A DNA stretch of 64,000 bases. It comes from DATBQN01 sp963799925 (GTDB lineage Bacteria > Acidobacteriota > Thermoanaerobaculia > Multivoradales > UBA5704). The stretch spans positions 2,289,347 through 2,353,346 of the forward strand of contig CAWCYZ010000002.1 in the NCBI GenBank assembly GCA_963799925.1. Direction: 5' to 3'. Below the pieces are notes generated by a model. That model saw nothing but the letters and a program-made list of their open reading frames with translations, did not search any database and had not been told where the DNA came from. Positions 16,816-26,057 of this stretch are shown here, piece by piece; within the stretch, counting starts at the first letter, position 1, and every line of letters begins with the position of its first letter. The position numbers and the translations under genes are program-made.

Positions 16816-17858
16816 TCGAGACGATCTGCATCGTCAACACCCAGGTGCCGTTCGCGCGGGGCGGCGCCGAGATGCTCGTCGACTCTCTGGCGCGGGAGCT
16901 CCGCCGCCGCGGCTTCACCGTCGACACCGTCGCCCTCCCCTTCCACTGGCCGGACCGCGTCGACCTCTTGAAGAACGCCCTCGCCTGGCGGCTCGTCGAC
17001 CTGACGGCGGCGGGCGGGCGGAAGGTCGACCGGGTGATCGCGACGCGCTTCCCCTCCTACGCCGTCAAGCATCCCGACAAGGTCGTCTGGCTCGTCCATC
17101 AGCTCCGCCAGGTCTACGACCTCCTGGGGAGCCGCTACAGCGACTTCGCGGCGGAGCGGCCGCGCGACCGCGCGGCGATCGAGGCGATCCGCGCCATCGA
17201 CCGGCGGACGCTCGCCGAGGCGCGCGCCGTCTACGCCATCTCGGCCAACGTCGCCGACCGCCTGCGGCGCGCCGTCGACCTCTCCGCCGAGGTGCTCTAT
17301 CCGCCGCCGCCGCGGGACGGCGCCTTCCATCCGGGGGACTTCGGCGACTACGTCTTCGCCGTCGGCCGGCTCGACCGCCTGAAGCGCTTCGACCTGCTGA
17401 TCCGCGCCGTCGCCGCGGCCGAGACGCCGGTGCGCTGCCGGATCGCCGGCACCGGGCCCGAGGAGGGGGAGCTGCGCGAGCTGGCCCTCCGGCTGGGCGT
17501 CGCCGACCGCGTCGAGATCCTCGGCTGGATCGAGGACGCCGCCGTCGTCGACCTCTATGCCGGCTGCCTGGGCGTCTTCTACGCGCCGTTCGACGAGGAC
17601 TACGGCTACGTGACGGTCGAAGCTTTCCAGGCGGGGAAGCCGGTCGTCACCGCCGCCGACTCGGGCGGCGTGCTCGAGTTCGTCGAGGACGGCGTGACCG
17701 GCTTCGTCTGCTCGCCCGACACCCCGCGCGACATGGGAGCCCGTCTGGATCTCCTCTTCCGCGACCGCGAGCGCGCGCGGGCCCTCGGCGCGGCGGCGGC
17801 GGCGCGGGTCGCCGGCATCGGCTGGGACCGGGTGATCGCGGCGCTGACGGCGCGGTGA
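16812..17858 (+). CDS. Glycosyltransferase family 4
   Basis: 348 residues; the ATG overlaps the upstream TGA. Motifs: VNTQVPFARGGAEMLVDSLA at the N-terminus, then YVFAVGRLDRLKRFDLLIRA, CRIAGTGPEEGELRELA and VEILGWIEDAAVVDLYAGCL. The donor-site signature is DYGYVTVEAFQAGKPVVTAA, with both EX7E acidic positions. A GT-B enzyme that probably extends the lipid-linked polysaccharide in the cytoplasm. It is four bases ahead of the next glycosyltransferase gene, so they are cotranscribed. Confidence 0.92.
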   Translation: MIETICIVNTQVPFARGGAEMLVDSLARELRRRGFTVDTVALPFHWPDRVDLLKNALAWRLVDLTAAGGRKVDRVIATRFPSYAVKHPDKVVWLVHQLRQVYDLLGSRYSDFAAERPRDRAAIEAIRAIDRRTLAEARAVYAISANVADRLRRAVDLSAEVLYPPPPRDGAFHPGDFGDYVFAVGRLDRLKRFDLLIRAVAAAETPVRCRIAGTGPEEGELRELALRLGVADRVEILGWIEDAAVVDLYAGCLGVFYAPFDEDYGYVTVEAFQAGKPVVTAADSGGVLEFVEDGVTGFVCSPDTPRDMGARLDLLFRDRERARALGAAAAARVAGIGWDRVIAALTAR

Positions 17859-17862
17859 CCGG

Positions 17863-19227
17863 ATGCGCCTCGCCTGGTACAGCCCGCTCCCGCCGCAGCG
17901 CTCCGGCATCGCCGACTACAGCGCCGAGCTGCTGCCGGCGCTCGCCCGCGAGGCCCCCGATCTCGAGATCGAGCTGATCGTCGACGACGGCGTGCGGCCG
18001 GACCCCGAGCTCGCGGCGCAGCTCCCCGTCCACGGCGCGCGCGCGCTGCCGGACCTCCTCGCCGGCGGGCGGTTCGACCTCGTCCTCTATCACCTGGGAA
18101 ACAACCGGGATTTCCATGCCGGGATCTACCGCGCGCTCTTGGCGCACCCCGGCGTCGTGGTGCTGCACGAGGTCGTGCTCCACCATCTCGTGCGCGACCT
18201 CACCCTCTACTCGGGCGACCCCGAGGGCTACGCGCGCGAGCTCGCCTATGCCTATGGGCGGACCGGCGAGGCGCTGGCGCGCCGCGCCCTCGCGACCGGC
18301 ATCCCGCTCGATCCATGGAGCGCGCCGCTCTTCGAGCGGGTGGCCGACCGCAGCCTGGGGCTCATCGTCCACAACGACTATGTGCGCCGGCGCGTCCTCG
18401 CCAGCCGGCCGCTCGCCCGCCTCGCCGTCGTCCCCCATCACCTGAGCCTGGGCGAGGGGCTGCCGCCGGGCCGCGCGGCGGCGCGCGCGGCGCTCGCCCT
18501 CCCCGCCGGCGCCTTCGTCGTCGCGAGCTTCGGCTTCTTCACCGCCGCCAAGCGTCCGGAGGTCGTGCTGCGCGCCTTCGCGCGCCTGCGCCGCGAGCAC
18601 CCCGGGGCGATGCTGGTCCTGGCCGGCGAGCTGTCGCCCCACTTCGACTTCGCGCGGGCCTTCACGCCCGACCTGCGGCCCGGCGTCGTCGTCACCGGGC
18701 GGCTCGAGCTGCCGGACTTCCTGCGCTGGATGGCGGCGGCGGACATCGCCGTCAACCTCCGCCATCCCACCGCCGGCGAGACCTCGGGGACGCTCATCCG
18801 CCTGCTGGGGATGGGGAAGCCGGTGATCGTCTCCCGCGCCGGCGCCTTCGCCGAGATCCCCGACGGCGCCTGCGCCAAGGTGGACGTCGACGACACCGAG
18901 GAGGACCTCCTCCTCGCCTACCTCCGCCGCCTGACCGCGGACGAGCCGCTGCGCCGCGCCATGGGGGAGAACGCGCGCGCCTACGTCGCCGCCCACCACA
19001 CCCTCGCCGGCTCGGCGCGCGCCTACGCGGCGTTCCTCCGCGAGGTCGCGGCCGCCCGGCCGGAGCCCTTCCGCGCCGTCCCGCCGCTCGTCGCCTACCC
19101 GCCGGATGACCTCGTCTCCGACCTCGTCCGCGCGGCGACGACGGAGCTGGTCGACCTCGGCGCCGGCGAGGCCGACGACGACCTCCTGCGGTCCGTGGCG
19201 GCGGCGATCGCGGGGCTCGGCCTGTAG
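17863..19227 (+). CDS. Glycosyltransferase family 4
   Basis: 454 residues, longer than its neighbours. It begins MRLAWYSPLPPQRSGIADYS, the N-terminal motif of a clade of polysaccharide glycosyltransferases. It then has DLVLYHLGNNRDFHAGIYRA, VLHEVVLHHLVRDLTLY, FVVASFGFFTAAKRPEVVLR and AMLVLAGELSPHFDF. The LRHPTAGETSGTLIRLLGMG motif replaces the usual E-G-F-G-L signature, and KPVIVSRAGAFAEIPDG follows. Last gene of the divergent plus-strand run. Confidence 0.9.
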   Translation: MRLAWYSPLPPQRSGIADYSAELLPALAREAPDLEIELIVDDGVRPDPELAAQLPVHGARALPDLLAGGRFDLVLYHLGNNRDFHAGIYRALLAHPGVVVLHEVVLHHLVRDLTLYSGDPEGYARELAYAYGRTGEALARRALATGIPLDPWSAPLFERVADRSLGLIVHNDYVRRRVLASRPLARLAVVPHHLSLGEGLPPGRAAARAALALPAGAFVVASFGFFTAAKRPEVVLRAFARLRREHPGAMLVLAGELSPHFDFARAFTPDLRPGVVVTGRLELPDFLRWMAAADIAVNLRHPTAGETSGTLIRLLGMGKPVIVSRAGAFAEIPDGACAKVDVDDTEEDLLLAYLRRLTADEPLRRAMGENARAYVAAHHTLAGSARAYAAFLREVAAARPEPFRAVPPLVAYPPDDLVSDLVRAATTELVDLGAGEADDDLLRSVAAAIAGLGL

Positions 19228-19246
19228 CGATCGTCAGGCGCCGGGC

Positions 19247-20199
19247 TCACGGGCAGGTCGCGAAGGCGCCCGTGTCGGTGATCGGCCGGAAGACCGTCCC
19301 CTGCGGATTGTGGTAGGTCTTGACGGTCCCGCTCCGCGTGTCGGTCACGGCCAAGGTGACGTCCACGTTCGTCAGGCCGGCGGCGAAGACCCAGAAACGG
19401 TTGCCGAGGGCCGGGGTGCAGGCGTCGAGCACCTTGACCTCGAGCTCGATGGCGTCGGGGCTGAAGAACCAGAAGCCGCCGCTGTCGTCGCCGAACGGCA
19501 CCGGCCTGCCGTAGCTGTTGCGGCCGTCCGGCGTCCGCCAGGAGGCCTGGACGCTGAACCTCCCCTGGTCGAGGCAGAGAAACGCCGACACGCCCTCGAC
19601 CTGGGGGGAGCAGGCGGCGGCGCCGAAATAGGCGTTGTCGAAATAGGCCGTGAGGTCGAGCGGGAACGGGAAGCCCGGCTCGCCGGCCTTGGACGGATTC
19701 AGCTCGACGCGGGCCGACCGCGCCGCCGGCGGCGGCATGGTCAGAAGGGAGAGCTCCTCCCAGCGCCCGAAGCCCTGGGTCGCGGCGGAGCTCGAGCTGC
19801 CGGGGATCTCGGTGCCCGGCGCGCACAGGGCGCCGGAGTAGTAGGTGATCTCGACCAGGGCGTGTTGCTGCATGTCCACCGGGCCGCCGACCTCGGCCCA
19901 GGCGCTGGCGGCGAGGAGGTAGCTCCCCCCGCCTGGACGGCGACGCATTGGGACAGGCCGTCGCCCGGGGCTCCGTAGTTCGCCTGCGGCACGTCGTTGA
20001 CGATCTTGAGCGAGCCCGAGTGGACGTTGCCGCGGGCGTCCGCGGCCTGCCAGGCCGCGGGGAAGCGCGCCGGCGGCGACCATCCGCCGAGGTCGCTGTC
20101 GAAGCCGGGGTTCCGCAGCAGGTTGGGGCCGTTCGCCAGGGCCGGGCCGGCGGCCAGCGCGACCGCCAGACAGCCGAGCCAGAGACATCGCCGCATCAT
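19247..20199 (-). CDS. Exported protein with N-terminal carbohydrate-binding-like region (frameshift near 19927)
   Basis: The ATG at 20199 follows AAAGGAGGG with a 7-base spacing and starts a signal peptide (MMRRCLWLGCLAVALAAGPA). The mature part opens with NLLRNPGFDSDLGGWS, the usual start of galactose-binding-like or carbohydrate-binding folds. It runs to a G6 tract at 19924-19929, where the frame breaks. The continuation YLLAASAWAEVGGPVDMQQH and the rest, ending ITDTGAFATCP, is in another frame. Joined product about 317 residues. A homopolymer indel is the simplest explanation; phase variation at G6 is possible but less likely. Role unknown; probably periplasmic or secreted. Confidence 0.7.
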
Positions 20200-20326
20200 C
20201 CGAAATCCCTCCTTTCGCGGCACCAGCGATCCGGGGCCGGGCCGCCGCCGTCGAGGAGCGTGCAGCTCCTGGAATCGTGAGACTCGAGATCTTCTATCGT
20301 ACCGGTTCGCCGATCGGTAGGGGTAT

Positions 20327-20505
20327 CTACGTGGTTGCCCTCGCAGGCCGACGAGGGGCAGGCACGGGGGCCTGCCCCTACAGGAGAGCCATGAGCCACG
20401 CGCCACGCGCCGTGGGCACCGGCATAGGACGCTGGAATTCGCTGGCGCTCACCCCAGCCTACGTGCGTGTAGGGGCAACCCCCCGTGGTTGCCCCCGCAG
20501 GCGGT
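20327..20505. repeat. Cluster of interspersed palindromic repeats
   Basis: The ~300 bases between the two unknown genes hold REP-like elements, not a gene. Positions 20327-20393 and 20463-20505 share TACGTGNNTG / GGGGCA / TGCCCC(T/C) blocks that can fold back on themselves. Between them, 20431-20463 is an inverted, slightly degenerate copy of the CGTAGGCTGGGGTGAGCGCA-type element found again at 48245 and 52863. Confidence 0.55.
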
Positions 20506-20517
20506 AGACTCGCCGCC

Positions 20518-21800
20518 GTGCGCGCGGCCGTCCGCTGGGCTCTCGTCGTCCTCGTCCTCGTTCTCGTCGCCGCCCACATCCTCTATTGGTATCTGCCGCG
20601 CGAGCGGGCGGCCGTGCCGGAGCCGGGCGGGCTCCCGGCCCGCCTGCTCGCGTCCTCCGGCGACGTTGGCTACGCCGCCTGCTTCTGGATCCCCTATCCG
20701 CACCAGAACCTCGCCGCCATGACGCGGGCCCTGGGGGACTGGGAGGGGTGGGTGGCCGCGGCGTCCCGTCTGGCCGATCTGCCGCCGCCCCAGCTCCCCG
20801 GCTTCGGCCCCTTCCCCGTGCCGCCGGCGAGCGAGGTCGCCGCCTGCTCGGACGCGGCGGGGAAGCGGGTGCTCGTCGCCGCCGAGATCTATCCGGCGAT
20901 CGCCCTCGTCGCCAAGGCCGCCGGGCGCCTCGCCGGCAATCCCTGGCTCGCCGGCGGCGACGTCCCGGACCGCCAGCCGCCGGCCCGCGTCGCCTGGCAG
21001 GGGAACGCCTGGACGGTGAGCCTGGGCGGCACCAAGCCGCTACCGCCGCCGTCCCCGGCCGCCCCCGCCGCCGCCGCCCGTCGCCGATACCGAGAGCGCC
21101 CTCGCCCTCCTCCGCCTCGCGCGGCCCATCTCCGGCTCCTTCGCCGACCTCCCCGCCGGCACCTACCGCCTGGGCCGCGCCGCCGGCGGCGACCTCGCGC
21201 TGGTATTGGAGGGGGGCGCCGCCTCCCTTCCCGCCGCGCTGCCCCTCGCCCGCCGATCACCGGCCGGTCCTCCTCGCCGCGGCCGCCGCCACGGAGAAGG
21301 GGCCGGCCTCCGCGCTCGCCCTCTTCCCGGCCGCCGCGGGCGGCGACCTCGAGCTGCCCGGCGCCGCCACCTTCCAGCCCGCCGGCGCCCCCGGCAGGGG
21401 CCGCTGGTCGCTCCCCGGCGGCGGGGTCGCCCGCTTCCTCGCCGGCGCGTTGCCGCGGGGGAATGTCGCCGGCTGGTCGATCGTTGCACTCGATGCCGGG
21501 AGCCTCGCCGGCGCCGCGGCGCTGGCGCCGGGCCTGGCGCGGATCGCGCCGCCCGAGGTCTCGCCGGCGGCGGGGTCCCGCCTGCGCCTGGGGCTCTGGG
21601 TCGAGCCCGCTCCCGCCCGCGAGCTGGTCACCTCCATACGGAAGCTCCTGGAGAGGGTGCCGCTGGTCAGCCGCCGCGAGGTCGACCGCTGGCGGGACGG
21701 CGAGACGCTGTTGCAGCCCCTCGCCCGCTGCCGCGAGCTGTCGCTAACCTCCGCCGGCCCCCCGGACGCCTTCGCCCTGCGGCTCTCCGGCTGTAGATAG
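20518..21800 (+). CDS. Unknown membrane-anchored protein (two frameshifts, near 21070 and 21250)
   Basis: A GTG at 20518 starts MRAAVRWALVVLVLVLVAAH, a single N-terminal membrane helix, followed by a large soluble part of about 400 residues. The frame changes near 21070 (within C-rich runs) to PVADTESALALLRLARPISG. It changes again near 21250 to HRPVLLAAAAATEKGPASAL, and ends at RLSGCR. Together they give about 427 residues. No family is recognised. A GTG at 20485 could extend the start but lies inside a repeat element. Two breaks in one gene suggest sequence error, though decay cannot be ruled out. Confidence 0.55.
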
Positions 21801-21819
21801 AAGCCCCGGATCTCCATCC

Positions 21820-21930
21820 AGGTGCCGGGTACGGCTCAGTTTGGTCCCGGGACGGTCGCGGAAGGGGGTCAGGCGGGTGGTCCCGAGGCGGCCGCCGCAG
21901 CGGACCAAACTGAGCCAGTACCAGGTGCCG
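21820..21930. repeat. Long imperfect inverted repeat (CAGTTTGGTCC type)
   Basis: The left arm (21820-21849) contains GGTGCCGGGTACGGCTCAG then TTTGGTCC; the right arm (21900-21930) is its near-perfect reverse complement with GGACCAAACTGAGCC. About 50 bases separate the arms. A partial copy (CAGTTTGGTTCCGAGGACGG) lies at 26003-26022 upstream of fabG. This looks like a small interspersed element, not a terminator. Confidence 0.55.
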
Positions 21931-21937
21931 CCTTTAT

Positions 21938-21966
21938 TTGACACCGGGTCCTCGATCCCATACTTT
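21938..21966 (+). promoter_or_regulatory. Promoter of the yceD-rpmF-plsX-fab operon
   Basis: TTGACA at 21938-21943, a 17-base spacer, and TACTTT at 21961-21966: a near-consensus sigma-70 promoter 33 bases before the yceD start. It is one of the best promoter matches in the window, suiting a housekeeping operon. Confidence 0.7.
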
Positions 21967-21999
21967 ACGCGTTTGGCCCGGTCGGGAGGTTTTTGCTGC

Positions 22000-22542
22000 A
22001 TGCGGATTTGGTTGGATCAAGTGCGCGACGAGCCGATCCACTGGGACGAGACGGAAAAAGTGGCGGTGGCCTCGCTCGACCGCGAGGAGCTCCTCGAGCT
22101 CGGACCGGTCTCCTGGCGCGGCCAGGTGGTCTTCGCCGATCCCGGCTTTTTCCTCCGGGGCCACCTCTCCTACGATCAGACCTTGAGCTGCAACCGGTGT
22201 CTGACGCCGATCCACGAGCCGACGAGCGCGGAGGTCGAGCTGATGATCCTGGTCGAGAAGCCGGGGAAAAAGGGTGAGGAGCGGGTGGAGCAGCTGAAGG
22301 AGGGCGAGCTCAGCGTCCTCTACCTCGACGGCGAGATCCTCGAGACGCATCCCATCCTGATCGAGCAGCTGCAGCTCAACGTCCCGATGAAACCCCTCTG
22401 CCGGCCGGACTGCCAGGGCCTGTGCCCGGTCTGCGGCATCGACCGCAACCGCGCCACCTGCACCTGCCAGGAGGCGAGCGGCGACCCGCGCTGGGCCGCC
22501 CTCGCCGCCTTCAAGCCCCGGCTGGGCGGGGGCAGAGAGTAG
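22000..22542 (+). CDS. yceD: YceD/DUF177 family protein
   Basis: 180 residues from the ATG at 22000, which follows GGGAGG at 21983-21988; longer upstream reading is not supported. The family signature is a set of paired cysteines: SCNRCLTPI near residue 66, and CRPDCQGLCPVCGIDRNRAT then CTC near the C-terminus, likely binding zinc. yceD almost always precedes rpmF and is tied to large-subunit rRNA/ribosome assembly in other bacteria. The same order is seen here, ahead of the phospholipid/fatty-acid genes. Confidence 0.9.
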   Translation: MRIWLDQVRDEPIHWDETEKVAVASLDREELLELGPVSWRGQVVFADPGFFLRGHLSYDQTLSCNRCLTPIHEPTSAEVELMILVEKPGKKGEERVEQLKEGELSVLYLDGEILETHPILIEQLQLNVPMKPLCRPDCQGLCPVCGIDRNRATCTCQEASGDPRWAALAAFKPRLGGGRE

Positions 22543-22611
22543 AGGGCCGGCCCGCGAGAGGCCCGGCCCGCAACGCAACCGAAGCGCTCTTCTAGACGAG
22601 GCTCGACGACC

Positions 22612-22797
22612 ATGCCGAACCCTAAACGGCGCCATTCCAAGGCGCGCCGCGACCGCCGGAGGGCGCACGACGCCCTCCCTCAGCCCGCCACCTCCACCTG
22701 CCCCAACTGCGGCGAGGCGAAGATGCCCCATCGCGCCTGCGCCAAGTGCGGCTACTACCGCGGCCGCCAGGTCGTCGAGGGCACCGAGACCACCTAG
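22612..22797 (+). CDS. rpmF: 50S ribosomal protein L32
   Basis: 61 residues with the L32 N-terminus MPNPKRRHSKARRDRRRAHD and the zinc-ribbon cysteines CPNCGEAKMPHRACAKCG (four Cys), then YYRGRQV. Size and residues match the zinc-binding C+ form of L32. A structural protein of the large subunit, located between yceD and plsX as in most bacteria. Confidence 0.97.
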   Translation: MPNPKRRHSKARRDRRRAHDALPQPATSTCPNCGEAKMPHRACAKCGYYRGRQVVEGTETT

Positions 22798-22888
22798 AGC
22801 GGCGTGCGGCCGGCCGGCACCCCCGCGGCCGCCCTCCCGGAGGGAGGGCACGCGGAGTGCCGCGGGCCGCGCGCGCTCTGACGCGACC

Positions 22889-23944
22889 ATGCTGCGGATC
22901 GCCGTCGACGCCATGGGAGGCGACCACGCGCCCCGGTGCGCCGTCGAGGGGGCGGTGCGCGCGGCGCGCGAGGACGGCACCGAGATCCTCTTGGTCGGCG
23001 ACCGCGCGCGGGTCGAGCCCGAGCTGGCGCGGCTCGGCGCCGCGGCGGAGCCGCGCGTCGAGCTGGTGCACGCCGAGGAGGTGGTCGGCATGGACGAGCC
23101 GGCGATCACCCCCATCCGCAAGAAGCGCCGCTCGTCGATCCGCCTCTGCGCCCAGCTCGTCAAGGAGGACCGCGCCCAGGCGATGGTCAGCGCCGGCAAC
23201 ACCGGCGCCGCGATGATCGTGGCGAAGATGGTGATCGGCACCATCCCCGGCGTCGACCGCCCGGCGCTCGCCGCCATCCTCCCCAACGCGCGCGGCCGGA
23301 CCGTGCTGCTCGACGTCGGCGCCAACGTCGACACCAAGCCGGCGCAGCTGCGCGAGTTCGCCGTCATGGGCCACTTCTACGCCCAGGAGGTGATCGGCAC
23401 GCCGTCGCCGAAGATCGGCCTGCTGTCGATCGGCGAGGAGGAGGGCAAGGGGACCGACCTCACCCGCGAGGTCTTCAAGGTGCTCAAGAAGACGGGCTTG
23501 AACTTCGTCGGCAACGTCGAGGGGCGGGACGTCTTCAACGGCAACGCCGACGTCATCGTCTGCGACGGCTTCGTCGGCAACGTCGTCCTCAAAAGCGCCG
23601 AGTCGCTCGCCGAGCTGTTCGGCCGCATGCTGCGCGAGGAGCTGTCGCGCAGCCCGCGCACCAAGGCCGGCTACCTCCTCGCCAAGCCCGCCTTCGACCG
23701 CTTCCGCACCCGCACCGACTACAGCGAGTACGGCGCCGCGCCGCTCCTCGGGGTCAACGGCGGCTGCTTCATCGGCCATGGGCGCTCGAACGCCAAGGCC
23801 GTCCAGAACGCCATCCGCCGCGCCGTCGAGTTCTCGACCGCGGCCCTCGCCAACAAGATCCGCGACAAGGTGGCCGAGCTGCACAGCCAGGAGGAGCGGC
23901 TGCTCGCCGGCCTCACCGGCCACCAGGAGATCACCGCCGGATGA
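22889..23944 (+). CDS. plsX: Phosphate acyltransferase PlsX
   Basis: 351 residues. MLRIAVDAMGGDHAPRCAVE is the family's N-terminal signature; VSAGNTGAAM, LLDVGANVDTKPAQL, GLLSIGEEEGKGTDL and VCDGFVGNVVLKSAESLAE are further hallmarks. PlsX converts acyl-ACP to acyl-phosphate for phospholipid synthesis, as a peripheral membrane protein working with PlsY. Its TGA overlaps the fabH ATG (ATGA). The ~90-base gap before it holds a GC-rich hairpin (GCCCTCC/GGAGGGC, about 22831-22849) that could stabilise or attenuate the transcript. Confidence 0.96.
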   Translation: MLRIAVDAMGGDHAPRCAVEGAVRAAREDGTEILLVGDRARVEPELARLGAAAEPRVELVHAEEVVGMDEPAITPIRKKRRSSIRLCAQLVKEDRAQAMVSAGNTGAAMIVAKMVIGTIPGVDRPALAAILPNARGRTVLLDVGANVDTKPAQLREFAVMGHFYAQEVIGTPSPKIGLLSIGEEEGKGTDLTREVFKVLKKTGLNFVGNVEGRDVFNGNADVIVCDGFVGNVVLKSAESLAELFGRMLREELSRSPRTKAGYLLAKPAFDRFRTRTDYSEYGAAPLLGVNGGCFIGHGRSNAKAVQNAIRRAVEFSTAALANKIRDKVAELHSQEERLLAGLTGHQEITAG

Positions 23945-24921
23945 GAGGCGCCATCGTAGGGACCGGCATGGCCGTGCCGGACCGCATCCTGACCAACGCC
24001 GACCTCGAGAAGATGGTCGACACCTCCGACGAGTGGATCGTCACCCGCTCGGGGATCCGCGAGCGGCGGATCGCCTCGCCCGAGGAGTCGCTCTCGACCT
24101 TCGCCGTGCCGGCGGCCGAGCGGGCCCTCGCCATGGCCGGCCTGACCGGCGCCGACGTCGACCTCGTGATCTGCTCGACGGTCACCCCGGACACCCCGTT
24201 CCCGGCGACCTCGAACGTCATCCAGGACCGGATCGGCGCCGTCCGCGCCGCCTCCTTCGACCTCTCGGCCGGCTGCACCGGGTTCGTCTACGCCCTGGCG
24301 GTCGCCGAGCAGTTCCTCGAGAGCGGCTGGGCGAAGACGGCGCTCGTCGTCGGCGGCGAGGTGCTGTCGAAGGTCGTCGACTGGACCGACCGCGGCACCT
24401 GCGTCCTCTTCGGCGACGGCGCCGGCGCGGTGGTGCTGCGGGCCCAGGAGGACGACCGGCGCGGCGTCCTCGCGACCGCCCTCCACACCGACGGCTCGCT
24501 GGGCGACCTCATCACGCTCCCCGGCGGCGGCAGCAAGAGGCCGGTGTCGCGCGAGCTCTACGACAGCGGCCTCGCCTTCATCCAGATGAAGGGGAGCGAG
24601 ACTTTCAAGATCGCCGTCCGCTCGCTCGCCGAGGTGAGCGACGAGGTGCTGACCGGCTGCGGCCTCGCCCATGCCGACGTCGCCTGGTTCATCCCCCACC
24701 AGGCCAACCGCCGCATCATCGAGGCGGTCGGCCAGCGCCTGGAGATCCGCGACGGGCACACCTACGTCAACATCGAGCGCTACGGCAACACCTCGGCGGC
24801 CTCCATCCCGATCGCCCTGGACGAGCTCAACCGCGCCGGCCGGATCGCCCCCGGCGACGTCCTCCTCTTCTCGGCCTTCGGCGCCGGGCTGACCTGGGGG
24901 GCGGCGGTGGTCCGCTGGTGA
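23941..24921 (+). CDS. fabH: 3-oxoacyl-ACP synthase III (FabH)
   Basis: 326 residues; the start overlaps plsX by four bases. The catalytic triad is visible: Cys in DLSAGCTGFVYALAV, His in WFIPHQANRRI, Asn in YGNTSAASIPIAL. SDEWIVTRSGIRERRI is the usual N-terminal motif. FabH condenses acetyl-CoA with malonyl-ACP to start fatty-acid synthesis. It is followed immediately by fabD. Confidence 0.97.
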   Translation: MRGAIVGTGMAVPDRILTNADLEKMVDTSDEWIVTRSGIRERRIASPEESLSTFAVPAAERALAMAGLTGADVDLVICSTVTPDTPFPATSNVIQDRIGAVRAASFDLSAGCTGFVYALAVAEQFLESGWAKTALVVGGEVLSKVVDWTDRGTCVLFGDGAGAVVLRAQEDDRRGVLATALHTDGSLGDLITLPGGGSKRPVSRELYDSGLAFIQMKGSETFKIAVRSLAEVSDEVLTGCGLAHADVAWFIPHQANRRIIEAVGQRLEIRDGHTYVNIERYGNTSAASIPIALDELNRAGRIAPGDVLLFSAFGAGLTWGAAVVRW

Positions 24922-24944
24922 CGGCGGCCGCCGGCCCGCCGAGC

Positions 24945-25976
24945 ATGAGCCCCGATCCCGCACCGCTCGCCGGGCGCAAGCTCGCCTTCGTCTTCCCCGG
25001 CCAGGGGTCGCAGAAGGTGGGGATGGGGAAGGCCTGGGCGGAGGCCTCGGCCGGCGCGCGGAGCGCCTTCGAGGAGGCCGACGAGGCGCTCGGCTTTTCC
25101 CTCTCCCGGCTCTGCTGGGAGGGGCCGGAGGCGGAGCTCAACCTGACCGCCAACACCCAGCCGGCCCTCCTCGCCACCTCGATCGCGGTGCTCCGCGCCC
25201 TGGCGGACGACCCCGGCGGCGCGGGCCTCGCGCCCGCCGCGGTCGCCGGCCACAGCCTGGGCGAGTACTCGGCCCTGGTCGCCGCCGGCGCGCTCGACTT
25301 CGCCGCCGCCCTCCACCTGGTGCGCCGGCGCGGCGAGCTGATGCAGCGGGCGGTGCCGGTGGGGGTGGGGGCGATGGCGGCGGTGATGGGCCTCGACGCC
25401 GCGGCCTGCGCCGCCCTCGCCGCGGACGCCTCGCGGCAGGCCACGGCCGAGGCGCCGGGCGAGATCTGCGCCGTCGCCAACCTGAACGGCCCGGGGCAGA
25501 CCGTCCTCGCCGGCCACAAGGAGGCGATCGACCGCGCCGTCGCCCTGGCGCGCCAGCGCGGGGCGAGGAAGGCGACGATCCTCGCCGTCTCCGCCCCCTT
25601 CCACTCGCCGCTCATGCGGCCGGCCCGCGAGGCGATGGCCGAGCACCTCGCCCAGGCGGCGATCCGCGACCCGCGGGTGCCGGTGGTGGTCAACGTCGAC
25701 GCCGCCCCGGCGACCACCGCCGAGGCGGTGCGCGACGCCCTCGTGCGCCAGATCGACAGCCCGGTGCGCTGGGTCGAGTCGGTGCTCTGGATGAAGGAGC
25801 AGGGGGGCGTCGAGGCGTTCCTCGAGGTCGGGCCGGGGAGCATCCTCTCCGGGCTCGACCGGCGGATCGTCCCCGGCACGCTCTGCGCCCCCCTGGGCGA
25901 GCCCGACCAGCTGCGCAAGCTCCTCGCGGGCTCCATCCCGCAGGCCGCGGAGACGAGCTCCGCCCAGGAAGCCTAA
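24945..25976 (+). CDS. fabD: Malonyl-CoA:ACP acyltransferase (FabD)
   Basis: 343 residues from the ATG at 24945. A GTG at 24918 that overlaps the fabH stop (GTGA) would add nine residues and is also plausible. Motifs: AFVFPGQGSQKVGMGKAW, the catalytic serine in AGHSLGEYSALVAAGAL, the active-site His in SAPFHSPLM and the C-terminal EVGPGSILSGL. It loads malonyl groups onto ACP. Part of the fab operon. Confidence 0.96.
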   Translation: MSPDPAPLAGRKLAFVFPGQGSQKVGMGKAWAEASAGARSAFEEADEALGFSLSRLCWEGPEAELNLTANTQPALLATSIAVLRALADDPGGAGLAPAAVAGHSLGEYSALVAAGALDFAAALHLVRRRGELMQRAVPVGVGAMAAVMGLDAAACAALAADASRQATAEAPGEICAVANLNGPGQTVLAGHKEAIDRAVALARQRGARKATILAVSAPFHSPLMRPAREAMAEHLAQAAIRDPRVPVVVNVDAAPATTAEAVRDALVRQIDSPVRWVESVLWMKEQGGVEAFLEVGPGSILSGLDRRIVPGTLCAPLGEPDQLRKLLAGSIPQAAETSSAQEA

Positions 25977-26057
25977 GGGAGCTAAAAGGACGAGCACTGT
26001 CCCAGTTTGGTTCCGAGGACGGCCGCCTGGAAGGGGCCATTACCTTAAGGAGGTCCG

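Noticed and set aside
19924..19929. G6 tract in the exported-protein gene as a phase-variation switch
   Set aside because: Six bases is short for phase variation and several other genes here break in the same way, so an assembly error is simpler.
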